Source of the DNA: Pseudoxanthomonas jiangsuensis
Lineage (GTDB): Bacteria; Pseudomonadota; Gammaproteobacteria; Xanthomonadales; Xanthomonadaceae
DNA length: 64,000 nt
NCBI RefSeq assembly: GCF_010093185.1
Contig: NZ_PDWL01000006.1
Span: 1-64,000, forward strand
Direction: 5' to 3'
Positions 8,009 to 19,644 of this stretch are shown one piece after another; position 1 is the stretch's first letter; each line of letters opens with the position of its first letter. The position numbers were made by a program, and so were the translations under genes. The notes under the pieces were generated by a model. The model was given only the letters and a program-made list of their open reading frames with translations, was not told where the DNA came from and made no database searches.

Positions 8009-9394
8009 ATGAACGAGACGGCGACCACCAGCACCCTGCCCGTGCAGGACGCACGCATCTACCCGCGCGGTGGCCTGGACGTGCTTTCGCGCACCGAGGT
8101 GGCCCGCCTGCGCGATGCCTCCAGTGGCGGCATGCACGAACTCCTGCGCCGCTGCGCGCTGGCCGTGCTGACCAGCGGCAGCGCAAGTGACGACCCGCGC
8201 GCGGCGCGCGACCTCTATCCCGATTTCGACATCCAGGTCGCGCAGCAGGACCGCGGCGTGCGCATCGACCTGAAAAGCGCGCCGGCCATGGCCTTCGTCG
8301 ACGGCGAGATCATCCGCGGCGTGGCCGAACTGCTGTTTGCCGTGGTCCGCGACCTGGCCTGGACGGCGATCGAGCTGGGCCCGGAGTACGCCCAGGACCT
8401 GGAGACGCCGGCCGGGATCACCGACGCGGTGTTCGGCCTGCTGCGCAACGCGCGGGTGCTGCGCCCGGCCGATCCCAACCTGGTGGTGTGCTGGGGCGGG
8501 CATTCGATCTCGCGCGAGGAGTACATCTACACCAAGCAGGTCGGCTACGAGCTGGGCCTGCGCGGGCTGGACATCTGCACCGGCTGCGGCCCGGGCGCGA
8601 TGAAGGGCCCGATGAAGGGCGCCACCATCGCCCACGCCAAGCAGCGCAAGGCCAGCAGCCGCTACATCGGCATCACCGAGCCGGGCATCATCGCCGCCGA
8701 GTCGCCCAACCCGATCGTCAACGAGCTGGTGATCATGCCGGACATCGAGAAGCGGCTGGAGGCGTTCGTGCGCCTGGGCCACGGCATCATCGTGTTCCCC
8801 GGCGGCGTCGGTACGGCCGAGGAGATCCTGTACCTGCTCGGCATCCTCATGCACGAGGACAACGCCGACCTGCCGTTCCCGTTGATCCTCACCGGGCCGA
8901 CCATCGCCGCGCCGTACTTCGAGCAGATCGACCGCTTCCTGCGCCTGACCCTGGGCGAGGCGGCCACCTCGCGCTACGAGATCATCGTCGGTGACCCGGC
9001 CACGGTGGCGAAGAAGATGGCGGCCGGCATCCGCAAGGTGCGCGAGGCGCGCATCGCCCACAAGGATTCGTTCTACTTCAACTGGGCCCTGCGCATCCCG
9101 GCGGAGTTCCAGCACCCCTTCGTGCCCAGCCACGAGGCCATGGCCGCGCTGGACCTGCACCACGGCCGGCCGCCGTCGGCGCTGGCGGCCGACCTGCGCC
9201 GCGCCTTCTCCGGGATCGTGGCCGGCAACGTCAAGGAGGAGGGCATGCGCCGGATCGAGGCCCATGGCCCGTTCGAGATCCATGGCGCGCCGGACATGAT
9301 GCTGGCCCTGGACGGCCTGCTGCGCGCCTTCGTCGAGCAAAGGCGGATGAAGATCGCCGGCGAGTACCGGCCGTGCTACCGGGTGGTGGCCTGA
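8009..9394 (+). CDS. ppnN: Pyrimidine/purine nucleotide 5'-monophosphate nucleosidase PpnN (YgdH)
   Basis: This 461-residue protein matches E. coli PpnN in length and layout. PpnN hydrolyses the N-glycosidic bond of nucleoside monophosphates, releasing base and ribose 5-phosphate, and is stimulated by (p)ppGpp in E. coli. The LOG-type catalytic core is visible, with GCGPGAMKGPMKGA and the PGGVGTAEE signature at about residues 270-280. The C-terminal region (EEGMRRIEAHGPFEIHGA) also fits. The ATG at 8009 is preceded by a modest AGGACAGG ribosome binding site. It is transcribed alone, between the receptor terminator and the pilin operon. Confidence 0.9.
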   Translation: MNETATTSTLPVQDARIYPRGGLDVLSRTEVARLRDASSGGMHELLRRCALAVLTSGSASDDPRAARDLYPDFDIQVAQQDRGVRIDLKSAPAMAFVDGEIIRGVAELLFAVVRDLAWTAIELGPEYAQDLETPAGITDAVFGLLRNARVLRPADPNLVVCWGGHSISREEYIYTKQVGYELGLRGLDICTGCGPGAMKGPMKGATIAHAKQRKASSRYIGITEPGIIAAESPNPIVNELVIMPDIEKRLEAFVRLGHGIIVFPGGVGTAEEILYLLGILMHEDNADLPFPLILTGPTIAAPYFEQIDRFLRLTLGEAATSRYEIIVGDPATVAKKMAAGIRKVREARIAHKDSFYFNWALRIPAEFQHPFVPSHEAMAALDLHHGRPPSALAADLRRAFSGIVAGNVKEEGMRRIEAHGPFEIHGAPDMMLALDGLLRAFVEQRRMKIAGEYRPCYRVVA

Positions 9395-9514
9395 GGGCGG
9401 CGCCGGCCTCCCCCGGGCAGGCGACCGTCCCTCCCGCCACTCCGACCGCTCGTCCCGGCGCGCCTTGCGCCGGGCCCGGGCCCGGCTAGGCTGCTGGCAT
9501 CACGCTGGGGAGCG

Positions 9515-10024
9515 ATGCGCATGCGGCCCGACCGCCAGACCGGTTTCACCCTGATCGAGCTGATGGTGACCCTCGCCATCCTGGCGGCCCTGCTGTCCCT
9601 GGGCCTGCCGAGCTTCCAGGGCAGCCTGCGTTCCAACCGGGTGGCCACCACCACCAACGAAATGCTGGCCTCGCTGTCGCTGGCCAGGACCGAGGCGCTC
9701 AAGGGCCTGGGTCCGGCAGGGGTCTGCGCTTCCACCGACGGCGCCACCTGCGCCGCCGCCACCGACTGGTCGGGCGGCTGGCTGGTGTGGCGCGAGGAGC
9801 GCACGGCCAGCGGCGTCGACACCGTGGTGGTGCGCTACATCCAGGCCAAGTCGAAGATGACCGTGACCGGCCCCGAGGACGGGATCGAATTCACGACCCA
9901 GGGCCGGTCGGAAACCGGGGCCGAGCAGATCGACCTGGCGCCGGACGACGCCGGCACGCCGCTGCGCTGCATCGCGCTCAACGCCACCGGCCAGACCCGC
10001 ACCCTGCAGGAGGCCTGCCCATGA
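9515..10024 (+). CDS. fimT: Type IV minor pseudopilin FimT/FimU
   Basis: The 169-residue prepilin has a short basic leader, the prepilin peptidase site GFTLIELM (cleavage after G, glutamate at +5) and one N-terminal hydrophobic helix, followed by a GspH-type domain. Minor pilins of this kind form the priming complex at the tip of type IV pili, in the inner membrane and periplasm. GGGGAGCG precedes the ATG. It opens a tightly overlapped operon with pilV, pilW, pilX, pilY1 and pilE. Confidence 0.9.
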   Translation: MRMRPDRQTGFTLIELMVTLAILAALLSLGLPSFQGSLRSNRVATTTNEMLASLSLARTEALKGLGPAGVCASTDGATCAAATDWSGGWLVWREERTASGVDTVVVRYIQAKSKMTVTGPEDGIEFTTQGRSETGAEQIDLAPDDAGTPLRCIALNATGQTRTLQEACP

Positions 10025-10509
10025 ACCGGCGTTCCATCGGCCGCGGTCACGGCCGCGCGGGCGGCTTCAGCCTGATCGAGGTGATGATCGCCATCCTCGT
10101 GCTCGGCGTGGGCCTGCTCGGCTTCGCCCTGCTGCAGACCATGAGCGTGCGCTTCACTCAGAGCGCCAACCAGCGCACCCAGGCCACCAACCTGGCGTCG
10201 GACATGCTAGACCAGATGCGCGCCAACCGCCTGGTCGCCGCCCAGTACGCAGGCGATTACGATGCCAGCACCACGGCCAGCGAATGCGAACCCGACGACG
10301 ACATCAGCGTCGAAAAGTACAAGACCATCTGGGAATGCCGCTTGGGCATGGCGCTGGGGGCCGACGCGAGCGCTAGGGTGACCTTCAACGACGGCGTGGC
10401 CAACGTCGACATTACCTGGGGCGACCAGCGCTGGAACGACGCCGACAACGACGGCACGGTGTCCGATGCGGAGAAGAACGTCAGCTTCGCTACGGAGACC
10501 CGCCTGTGA
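10021..10509 (+). CDS. pilV: Type IV pilus minor pilin PilV
   Basis: The 162-residue product has a basic leader and the site GGFSLIEVMIAILVLGVGLLG, characteristic of PilV. PilV is part of the minor pilin complex that starts pilus assembly and helps present PilY1. The ATG overlaps the fimT stop as ATGA, and the gene's own stop overlaps the pilW GTG. Confidence 0.92.
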   Translation: MNRRSIGRGHGRAGGFSLIEVMIAILVLGVGLLGFALLQTMSVRFTQSANQRTQATNLASDMLDQMRANRLVAAQYAGDYDASTTASECEPDDDISVEKYKTIWECRLGMALGADASARVTFNDGVANVDITWGDQRWNDADNDGTVSDAEKNVSFATETRL

Positions 10510-11576
10510 AGCCGATGCCATCCTCCCGCCGGCAGCGCGGACTTTCCTTGGTCGAGTTGATGGTGGCGCTGGTCATCGGCCTGATCCTCGTGCTGGGCCT
10601 GGTTGAGGTGTTCGGGGCTTCGCGCGCCGCCTACCAGCTTTCCGAAGGCATGGGCCGGGCGCAGGAAAATGGGCGGTTCGCCATCGATTTCCTGCAGCGC
10701 GACATCCGCATGGCCGGTCATTTCGGGTGCGTCAACGACCAGGCGCGGCGCCTGACGGACGACGCATTCAACTCCCACTTCGGCGTGGACGGCGCCCTCG
10801 ACTTCGGCTATTCGATCCGCGGCTATGAAGATGCGTCACCGGACGACATCGACCTCAGCCCCGAGCGCATCGACGGGACCGACACCCTGGTGCTGCGCTT
10901 CCTGCGCGGCAACGGGGCGCCGATCCTGACGGTCGATACCAGCAACCCGGCGGCGCCGTTCGCCACCGTGGATCCGGCGAAGTGGAGCGTGCTGCAGGAC
11001 AGCGGCGTGGCTTCTCCGGAGATGTTCGGGGTTGCCGACTGCGCCTATGCGGACGTGTTCTCGGCCGACGCGGTGGATGCCGCGTCCGGCAAGGTCACCG
11101 CGCCGGCGGGCGTGGACCTGGGCCGCTACGGCACCAGCCCCGGCGGTGGGCCGGCGATGCTGTACCGCGCCGAGGTGGTCGTGTACTACATCGGCTTGGG
11201 CGCCGGCGGACAGCCCTCGCTGTGGCGCGCGCGCCTGAACGGCGATGGGGACGTTGCGTCGGAGGAGCTGGTCGAGGGCATCGAGAACCTGCAGTTGCGT
11301 TATGGGATGGACCGCAACGACGCCACCGATCCGACCGGATTCATGGACACCCAGGGCACGGCCGACGATGTCGGCGATGCCGACCTCGACTGGCGGGCGG
11401 TCGGCCAGGTCCAGGTGGCGCTGCTGGCAGCCAGCCCGGCACCGGCGGCGGCCGCGCAGGCCAGCCAGGTTGAGCCCAACCTACTCGGCGAGGCGGTCGA
11501 TGCCCCGGACGACGGTCGCTATCGCGCCGTCTATGAAACCACGATCGCCCTGCGTAACCGCCTGTATGGCAACTGA
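10506..11576 (+). CDS. pilW: Type IV pilus minor pilin PilW
   Basis: The product of about 356 residues starts with a basic leader and the site RGLSLVELMVALVIG. A long domain rich in acidic and small residues follows, as usual for PilW. It works with PilV, PilX and PilY1 at the pilus tip. The GTG at 10506 overlaps the pilV stop; an ATG three codons later is an alternative start and would not affect the leader peptide cut. Confidence 0.9.
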   Translation: MKPMPSSRRQRGLSLVELMVALVIGLILVLGLVEVFGASRAAYQLSEGMGRAQENGRFAIDFLQRDIRMAGHFGCVNDQARRLTDDAFNSHFGVDGALDFGYSIRGYEDASPDDIDLSPERIDGTDTLVLRFLRGNGAPILTVDTSNPAAPFATVDPAKWSVLQDSGVASPEMFGVADCAYADVFSADAVDAASGKVTAPAGVDLGRYGTSPGGGPAMLYRAEVVVYYIGLGAGGQPSLWRARLNGDGDVASEELVEGIENLQLRYGMDRNDATDPTGFMDTQGTADDVGDADLDWRAVGQVQVALLAASPAPAAAAQASQVEPNLLGEAVDAPDDGRYRAVYETTIALRNRLYGN

Positions 11577-11589
11577 GCGGACCATCACG

Positions 11590-12111
11590 ATGCGCGCACA
11601 ACGCCTCCTTCCCCGGCATGCCCGACCCGCCACCCGCCAGGGGCAGCAGGGAGCGGCGCTCTACGTCGCTCTGATGATGCTGATCCTGCTGGCGCTGATC
11701 GGCATCGTCGGCATGCAGGTGGCCGGCCTGCAGGAGCGCATGGCCGCCAATTACCTCAACACCAACCTGGCCTTCCAGACCGCCGAAGCCGATGCGCGCG
11801 AGCACGAGTGCTACCTGGAAGGCCTGGTGAACCGCACCGGCACCTGCGCCGCGGCGGCCGTGGACGTCAGCCAGATCTGCGATGACGGCTTCGATGCCGG
11901 GAGTTGGGCTGCGGCGAAGTCGGTCGACGTGCCGCAGGCCAACCGGGTGAGCGTGCGCGAGATCGGGCCATGCATATCCGGCAACAGCAGCCTTGCGATG
12001 GGCACGGCACCGGTCAGCGAGGACCCCAACCCGGTCTACCAGATTACCGTCTATGCCACCAACGAGGCCGCGTCCGCGAACGCCGCCATCGATACGATCT
12101 TCAGGCCCTGA
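11590..12111 (+). CDS. pilX: Type IV pilus assembly protein PilX
   Basis: This is a 173-residue minor pilin with the degenerate PilX leader QQGAALYVALMML, which lacks the usual +5 glutamate, and the hallmark LQERMAANY after the membrane helix. PilX links the minor pilin complex to PilY1. The ATG at 11590 is preferred because GAGCGG lies nine bases before it. An ATG at 11566, overlapping pilW, has no ribosome binding site. Confidence 0.9.
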   Translation: MRAQRLLPRHARPATRQGQQGAALYVALMMLILLALIGIVGMQVAGLQERMAANYLNTNLAFQTAEADAREHECYLEGLVNRTGTCAAAAVDVSQICDDGFDAGSWAAAKSVDVPQANRVSVREIGPCISGNSSLAMGTAPVSEDPNPVYQITVYATNEAASANAAIDTIFRP

Positions 12112-12118
12112 GGACACT

Positions 12119-15100
12119 ATGCATACCCGGACCATGAAACTGCTCGCACTGGCATCGTTCGCCGTGCTGGGAACGGCAGGTTACTACCTCTACTCCGTGC
12201 GCGCCCAAGCCACGCCTCCCGACCTGGCGCAAGCTCCGCTGCATGTTTCCAAGACGATTCCCACGGCTTTCATCATGGCCTTGGATGATTCGGGTTCGAT
12301 GGTCTGGGAGATGCTCAACAACACCCGCGACGGCGTGTACGTGTGGAACGGGACGAGCTTCTACAACGGCAGCGAGGCGTGGGGTTACGACAGCGCGCCC
12401 GCGGGTGATGCGCGCTTCTATTACAACTTCCCGGTCGCCGGGCATAGCGATGATTCGGTCATGCCGCCGATCGACGCCTTCGGCTTCGCCCGCTCGCCGG
12501 ACGTGAATACGGCGTACTTTGACCCTCGCATCACTTACTCGGCTTGGAAGAATGGAGATGGAACCAATTACCTCGCTTCGATCGATCCTGCCGCCGCACC
12601 TGTTGATCCGCGTCCCACGGGCTCGGAGGGCAAGACCACCGCGACCCTGGACCTGACCAGCGTCGTGGCCTACACGGGGAACGACAACAACCGCAGGTTT
12701 CGTGTCCGCGCTGGCATGGTCCTGCCGGTGGGCGCCGAAGTGCGTGGCAACTGCAACAGCACGCCGGCACTGCCGGCCTACACCGGTGACTGGCGGATCC
12801 TGACCCAGGTCACCACCATCAACCAGAGTTGCCGGCTGTCCTTCAAGTACTACCCGGCGACGTTCTACTTGGCCGACCCCGATACCTTGCCGGCCAGCTA
12901 CGGCTATACCGCCACGCCGGTGGCGGTGACCGACCCGGCCGGTGGCCGGCCCGGGACCTTGTACCGCTATGAAATCAAGCTGGCGAACTTCAATAACGAC
13001 ACGGCGGCCTATGGCGCGGCGATGCAGAACTTCGCCAGCTGGTTCAGCTACTACCGCAGCCGCCGTGAGGGCCTCATCGGCTCGGTCACCAATGCACTGG
13101 GCGACGTGTCGAAGATGCGGGTCGGTTGGTTCAGGATTAGCAACCGTGTCGACGTCACCATGCGTGACATGTCGGACACCACCGAGCGCAATGCGCTGTT
13201 CTCCGAGATCCACCGGATGCGTGCGTCCGGGTCGACGCCGAACCGTCGCGCGGTGCGCCATATCGGCGAGCAGTTCAAGCGCAGCACCGGGACCAACCTG
13301 CCGGTGGTGTCCGCCTGCCAGAAGAACGCCGGCATGCTGTTCACGGACGGCTACATCAACGAAGAGGGCAACAGTCCCGATGTCGGCGGCAACTTGGATG
13401 GGACGCGCATGCCGACCGCGCCGTTCAGCGATACGGTCGACAACACCATGGCCGACATCGTGGTGCCGTACTACCTGGACTCGCTGCGCCCCGACATCGA
13501 CACCAACGAAGTGCCGGTGCCCGGGGGCTGTTCGGCCACGACGCCGGACCCCAAGCTGGATTGTCAGACCAACCTGCACATGAACTTCTACGGCATCACG
13601 CTGGGTACGCGTGGCCGCCTGTTCGACGTGAGCTATTTGGCGGATGCGAACGATCCCGCCAAGGTCACGCCGGATCCGTATGCCAATCCGCCGACTTGGC
13701 ACACCGCGCGCGAAGACCTCAATCCCAACGCCGTGGACGAGATGTGGCATGCCACCCTCAACGCGCGCGGCATGATGGTCAATGCCCGCTCGCCAGCGGC
13801 GGTGACCGAGGCCATGCGCCGCATCCTGGCCTCGGTGGGCGATGGCTCGTCGCCGTCGGGCACGCTGTCGCTCACCGGCTCGCGCATCGGCACCGGCTCG
13901 CTGGTGGTGGAACCCAGCTACACCGCGTTGGCCGATGGTGACACCCCGCCGCTGGACTGGTACGGCGAACTGAGGGCGAGTACCGCGATCGCCAATCCGC
14001 TTACCGGCCATGTCACCACGACTCAGGCGTGGGAGGCTGGCAACGAGCTGCCGGCGCACGGTGCGCGCAACATCAGATTCGGCATGACGTCCAGTTCCGT
14101 GGTTCCGACGGTTGCGGCATTCAGCGATACCAACCTGACGGCCGCCGGCGTCGATCTGGCGGGACTCTGCGCGGGCGAACTGGCACCCGGTGCATGCGCC
14201 ACCTATATCGGCAGCCTCGGTGTCAACCTCGGGCAGGCGGTCAACTACCTGCGCGGCGACCAGTCGCTGGAGGGCACCCGTTTCCGCACCCGCACCAAGG
14301 TGCTTGGCGACATCGTCAACTCCACTCCGGTGGTGACGGCAGGCCGCGTGATCACCTCAACGCCTACCGTCGTGCGAACCGTTGACGATTACGGCTATCG
14401 CGCGCTGGGCGGGACGTATGCGACCACCTACGCCGCCTACCTGGCAACCAAGCGCAGCTCCGGTAAGCAGATGGTCTACGTCGGCGCGAATGACGGCATG
14501 CTGCACGCATTCGATGGCGAGACGGGCGAGGAGACCTTCGCGTACATCCCCGCGACGGCCGTCGGGCACCTGGGCAACCTGCTGTTTCCCTATGACGCCG
14601 CCCGCGGCGCCAACCAGAACTTCCAGCACCGGTACTACGTCGACGGGCCGGTAACCATTTCCGACGTCTTCGACGGAACGTCCTGGAAGACCGTTCTGGT
14701 AGGCACGTCCGGCGCTGGCGGCCGCAGCGTGTTCGCTCTGGATGTGACCGACCCCGATGACATCTCGGTGCTGTGGGAAGTCAACGACCTGATCACCGGC
14801 CATACGACCATCAGCGAGAACATCGGTTACGTGCTGGGCAAGCCGGTGATCGTGCCGATCAAGGGCGTGGATGGGTCGGGTAACCCGGTCGTCTCCTGGA
14901 AGGTGGTCTTCGGCAACGGCTACAACAGCGCCAGCCAGACCGCGTCGCTATTCGTCGTGGATGCGATCACCGGGGCCACCAGCGTGGTTACCGCCGCCGA
15001 AGATCCGGACGGGAACGATCTGCTGGGCTACAACGGCATGGGCAACGTGGTGGTGGTCGACATGCAGCGTCGCACCTATGCCAATGATGCCTGGACGGCG

Positions 15101-15922
15101 GGCCGCGACGGCTTCGCCGATACGGTGTACGCCTCCGACCAGAACGGCGCCGTGTGGAAGTTCAACCTGGTCTCGAGCACCACCGGCCTCACCGAGCCGT
15201 TCTACGTGGCCCGCGACGCATCTACCCAGCGCCAGCCGATTACTGGTGGGCTGGATGTCGCCGCCGGCCCGGGTACCGCCTCGATGGTGTTCTTCGGCAC
15301 CGGTAGCTATTCGTTCGAGAACGACAGCGGCAGCAGCGGCGTGCAGACGTTCTACGCGATCATGGACCGGCCCGTTACAGGCTATTCGGTCAGCGGTCGC
15401 GGCGACCTGCTTGCGCAGTCCGTGGGCTCGGATACCGGTGACTTCAGGGCTACCAGCACCAATGCGATCACGGGCGCTCACAAGGGCTGGTACATCGACC
15501 TGCCCGCGGGCGAGCGCATGATCGGGTATCCAAGGGTGGAGAGCGGCGTCATCTTCTTCCCAACCTATGCTCCACCGGCCGGTTCGAGCAGCCTGTGTGG
15601 CCTGGGGGGCGACAACTACCTCTACGGCCTCAATGCCCTGAGTGGTGCTGCGGCACTGACCCGCGTGCGGATGGGCTCGCCCGATGGAACCCAGCCCGCG
15701 AGCAGCACCGGTGCGATCAAGCTGGATGCAGGCGATGCACCGGTGAAGGACGTGGCGGTGATGACCACCCCGCGCGTGTCGCCGCTGTCCGGGGCGGCCA
15801 CGGACGATGACGTGGACGACGCCCTGGGCGCCCGCTGCTCAATGGTGATCAACGTGGCCGGTGCACCGCTGATGTACCTGCCGCGCCCGTGCGGGCGCCA
15901 ATCCTGGAGACAGGTGCGATGA
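12119..15922 (+). CDS. pilY1: Type IV pilus tip adhesin / assembly protein PilY1
   Basis: This 1267-residue exported protein has an N-terminal signal segment, a von Willebrand A-like MIDAS motif (DDSGSM at about residues 56-61) and a C-terminal PilC/PilY1 beta-propeller ([15 protein letters not shown] near residue 785; [11 protein letters not shown]). It ends in GRQSWRQVR, typical of the family. PilY1 sits at the pilus tip and acts in adhesion, surface sensing and retraction control. The loop TAGRDGFAD near residue 995 aligns with the calcium site of P. aeruginosa PilY1 but lacks the first two aspartates, so calcium control may be altered. The ATG lies 7 bases after the pilX stop, with GAGGA before it. 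Confidence 0.92.
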   Translation: MHTRTMKLLALASFAVLGTAGYYLYSVRAQATPPDLAQAPLHVSKTIPTAFIMALDDSGSMVWEMLNNTRDGVYVWNGTSFYNGSEAWGYDSAPAGDARFYYNFPVAGHSDDSVMPPIDAFGFARSPDVNTAYFDPRITYSAWKNGDGTNYLASIDPAAAPVDPRPTGSEGKTTATLDLTSVVAYTGNDNNRRFRVRAGMVLPVGAEVRGNCNSTPALPAYTGDWRILTQVTTINQSCRLSFKYYPATFYLADPDTLPASYGYTATPVAVTDPAGGRPGTLYRYEIKLANFNNDTAAYGAAMQNFASWFSYYRSRREGLIGSVTNALGDVSKMRVGWFRISNRVDVTMRDMSDTTERNALFSEIHRMRASGSTPNRRAVRHIGEQFKRSTGTNLPVVSACQKNAGMLFTDGYINEEGNSPDVGGNLDGTRMPTAPFSDTVDNTMADIVVPYYLDSLRPDIDTNEVPVPGGCSATTPDPKLDCQTNLHMNFYGITLGTRGRLFDVSYLADANDPAKVTPDPYANPPTWHTAREDLNPNAVDEMWHATLNARGMMVNARSPAAVTEAMRRILASVGDGSSPSGTLSLTGSRIGTGSLVVEPSYTALADGDTPPLDWYGELRASTAIANPLTGHVTTTQAWEAGNELPAHGARNIRFGMTSSSVVPTVAAFSDTNLTAAGVDLAGLCAGELAPGACATYIGSLGVNLGQAVNYLRGDQSLEGTRFRTRTKVLGDIVNSTPVVTAGRVITSTPTVVRTVDDYGYRALGGTYATTYAAYLATKRSSGKQMVYVGANDGMLHAFDGETGEETFAYIPATAVGHLGNLLFPYDAARGANQNFQHRYYVDGPVTISDVFDGTSWKTVLVGTSGAGGRSVFALDVTDPDDISVLWEVNDLITGHTTISENIGYVLGKPVIVPIKGVDGSGNPVVSWKVVFGNGYNSASQTASLFVVDAITGATSVVTAAEDPDGNDLLGYNGMGNVVVVDMQRRTYANDAWTAGRDGFADTVYASDQNGAVWKFNLVSSTTGLTEPFYVARDASTQRQPITGGLDVAAGPGTASMVFFGTGSYSFENDSGSSGVQTFYAIMDRPVTGYSVSGRGDLLAQSVGSDTGDFRATSTNAITGAHKGWYIDLPAGERMIGYPRVESGVIFFPTYAPPAGSSSLCGLGGDNYLYGLNALSGAAALTRVRMGSPDGTQPASSTGAIKLDAGDAPVKDVAVMTTPRVSPLSGAATDDDVDDALGARCSMVINVAGAPLMYLPRPCGRQSWRQVR

Positions 15923-16380
15923 GCGCGGCCATCATCAGTTCACCCCTGCCTTCCAACGCCTTGCGGAACGCGCGTATGCACACCAGGTCCAAGGGCTTCA
16001 CCTTGATCGAACTTATGATCGTGATCGCGGTGATCGCGATCCTCACCGCGCTGGCATACCCGGCCTACCAGGACCAGGTGCGCAAGTCGCGGCGGGCGCA
16101 GGCCAAGGCGGACCTGGTGGAGTACGCGCAGGAGGCGGAACGGTGGTTCACCGCGAACAACACCTACACCGGCTACGTGCCGCCCGCGCAGTCGCCGCGC
16201 CAGGGAACGTCCTTCTACACGATCTCGCCCACGCCGTTCGGCGCCACCGAGGCGTCCGCATTCACCCTTACGGCCACGGCGACCGGTGACCAGGTCAAGG
16301 ACCGGTGCGGCAACCTCACGCTCACCAGCACCGGGCTGAAGGGCCGGTCGGGTTCGGTGGACCTGTCGGAGTGCTGGTAA
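15919..16380 (+). CDS. pilE: Type IV pilin PilE
   Basis: The mature part begins after KG at [25 protein letters not shown], the classic type IVa pilin helix, and there is a C-terminal cysteine pair (RCGN and ECW) for a D-region disulfide. The ATG at 15919 overlaps the pilY1 stop as ATGA and has GGAGA eight bases before it, giving a leader of about 26 residues. An internal ATG at 15976 would give the more usual seven-residue leader, and the two cannot be separated by eye. It is the last gene of the minor pilin operon. Confidence 0.88.
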   Translation: MSAAIISSPLPSNALRNARMHTRSKGFTLIELMIVIAVIAILTALAYPAYQDQVRKSRRAQAKADLVEYAQEAERWFTANNTYTGYVPPAQSPRQGTSFYTISPTPFGATEASAFTLTATATGDQVKDRCGNLTLTSTGLKGRSGSVDLSECW

Positions 16381-16467
16381 GGGCTGCGTGGGCGATGTCG
16401 GACCGGAAGGAATTCTTGTCCGGCGTCTTGCCCACCGCCGCGATCTGCCCTTACAATGCGCGCCCCC

Positions 16468-16544
16468 GCCCGAATAGCTCAGCCGGTTAGAGCACTTGAC
16501 TGTTAATCAGGGGGTCGTTGGTTCGAGTCCAACTTCGGGCGCCA
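16468..16544 (+). tRNA. tRNA-Asn (GTT anticodon)
   Basis: The acceptor arm GCCCGAA pairs with TTCGGGC. The anticodon stem CTTGA/TCAGG encloses the loop CTGTTAA with anticodon GTT, the T arm GGTTCGAGTCC is intact, and CCA is encoded. A terminator follows directly. Confidence 0.97.
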
Positions 16545-16552
16545 GAAAAATC

Positions 16553-16590
16553 AAGGGCTTGCGAGTGATCGCAAGCCCTTTTTCTTTGCC
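16553..16590 (+). terminator. Terminator of tRNA-Asn
   Basis: A perfect 12-bp stem, AAGGGCTTGCGA with TCGCAAGCCCTT around a GTGA loop, runs into TTTCTTT nine bases after the tRNA. Confidence 0.93.
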
Positions 16591-16709
16591 CAGGAAGCGT
16601 CCATCTGGCGGGCTGGGGACTGGATCGGCAGGGCTCTAGCCGCCGCAGGAGCGGCAGGGCGCGCAACGCAGTTGGTACGGTGCATTTCGGTTGCGATCAG
16701 GGAGGCAGT

Positions 16710-17240
16710 TCAGCTGGCCGGGCAGGGCGTAGCGACCACCGGCTTCCGGGTCCTCACCCGGCCTACGTTGTTCACGATCACCTCGCCGTCCAGGCGTGCG
16801 TCCTGGCACACGCGCAGGGTCAAGTTGCTGCCGCCGCTGCGGCCATCGGGCTGGTAACGGACTCGCAGGCGGCCGCCGCTGGAGTGGACCTGGACCGAGG
16901 CCGCAAACGGCTGTCGCACGTCGCGCAGGATGTCCGCTGCCGTCACGGGCTGGTTGCGCCGTTGCGGATCGCGGTAGAGCAGCCACCCGCCGCTCCAGTC
17001 GGGCGCATCGTGGCAGCGGCCGTCACCCTGGGAGGGGCACAAGGTCACCGGCTGGCGCTGCATGACCGCCGTCGCCCGCGCCTGAGCCAGCTGCGCGCTG
17101 ACCAGGTGCAGAGCGGTGGTGGCGCGCTGGCGCCGGAGGGTGTCCTGGAAGCCGGGCAGGGCCAGGCCGCAGAGGACGGCGAAGATGGCGAGCACGGTGA
17201 GGCACTCGACCAGGGTAAATCCCGGCGCATCCTTGCGCAT
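16710..17240 (-). CDS. Solitary GspH/FimT-type pseudopilin
   Basis: The 176-residue prepilin has the leader MRKDAPG and the processing site GFTLVECLTVLAIF, followed by a GspH/FimT domain (CPSQGDGRCHDAPDWSGGWLLY). It is a second, more divergent copy of the fimT product encoded 6 kb away, on the opposite strand and outside any pilin operon. The extra cysteines, including one at position +6 of the helix, are unlike the operon copy. It probably joins the minor pilin complex or a DNA-uptake pseudopilus, but this cannot be decided here. Confidence 0.85.
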   Translation of the reverse strand: MRKDAPGFTLVECLTVLAIFAVLCGLALPGFQDTLRRQRATTALHLVSAQLAQARATAVMQRQPVTLCPSQGDGRCHDAPDWSGGWLLYRDPQRRNQPVTAADILRDVRQPFAASVQVHSSGGRLRVRYQPDGRSGGSNLTLRVCQDARLDGEVIVNNVGRVRTRKPVVATPCPAS

Positions 17241-17436
17241 GGGCGAATCCTTTCGCTCGGGAGCGGGAACAGGATCGCGCCGCGACCGGGCGCCGGTAAT
17301 CGCCGCGCCGCCGAACCGCCTGTAGGAATTCGCGGCGCTCTTTTGTAAGGGCCGGAGCCCAGCCCGCCCCCACCGACACGGCCTGCACCCGGCGCCTGCC
17401 TATACTGTCCGGTCCCCTCCAAGCTCCGTCCTACCC

Positions 17437-19458
<2,022 letters not shown>

Positions 19459-19536
19459 GGGCTGGTTGTGCCGCCCCGGCCGCCGGGGTAGAATGCGCGC
19501 CCTGCCGCGGGCAATCCGCGCGGGAATGCAACATCC

Positions 19537-19611
19537 GGGCGGTTAGCTCAGCGGTAGAGCACTACCTTGACATGGTAGGGGTCACAGGTTCGAACCCTGT
19601 ACCGCCCACCA
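19537..19611 (+). tRNA. tRNA-Val (GAC anticodon), prophage integration site
   Basis: Acceptor GGGCGGT pairs with ACCGCCC, the anticodon stem CTACC/GGTAG holds the loop TTGACAT with anticodon GAC, the T arm is intact and CCA is encoded. The 3' 46 bases, from the anticodon stem to CCA, are repeated at 56729-56774. The present 3' half was therefore contributed by the phage attachment site, and the gene stays whole. Confidence 0.97.
19566..19611 (+). repeat. attL core (46-bp direct repeat)
   Basis: This copy runs from the last C of the anticodon stem 5' strand through the encoded CCA of tRNA-Val. It is identical to 56729-56774; the flanking bases differ on both sides. Confidence 0.95.
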
Positions 19612-19644
19612 ATCCTATCAGGCACTTACGGCCGGTGGATTGGG

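Noticed and set aside
4512-8186. Very long open frame antisense to the TonB receptor gene
   Set aside because: High GC content leaves long antisense frames open. The product is a low-complexity run of valine, alanine, arginine and glycine, and the plus strand clearly encodes the receptor.
12101-14059. Antisense frame of about 650 codons over pilY1
   Set aside because: The plus strand carries a complete PilY1 with signal segment and conserved ends, and the antisense product has no recognisable features.
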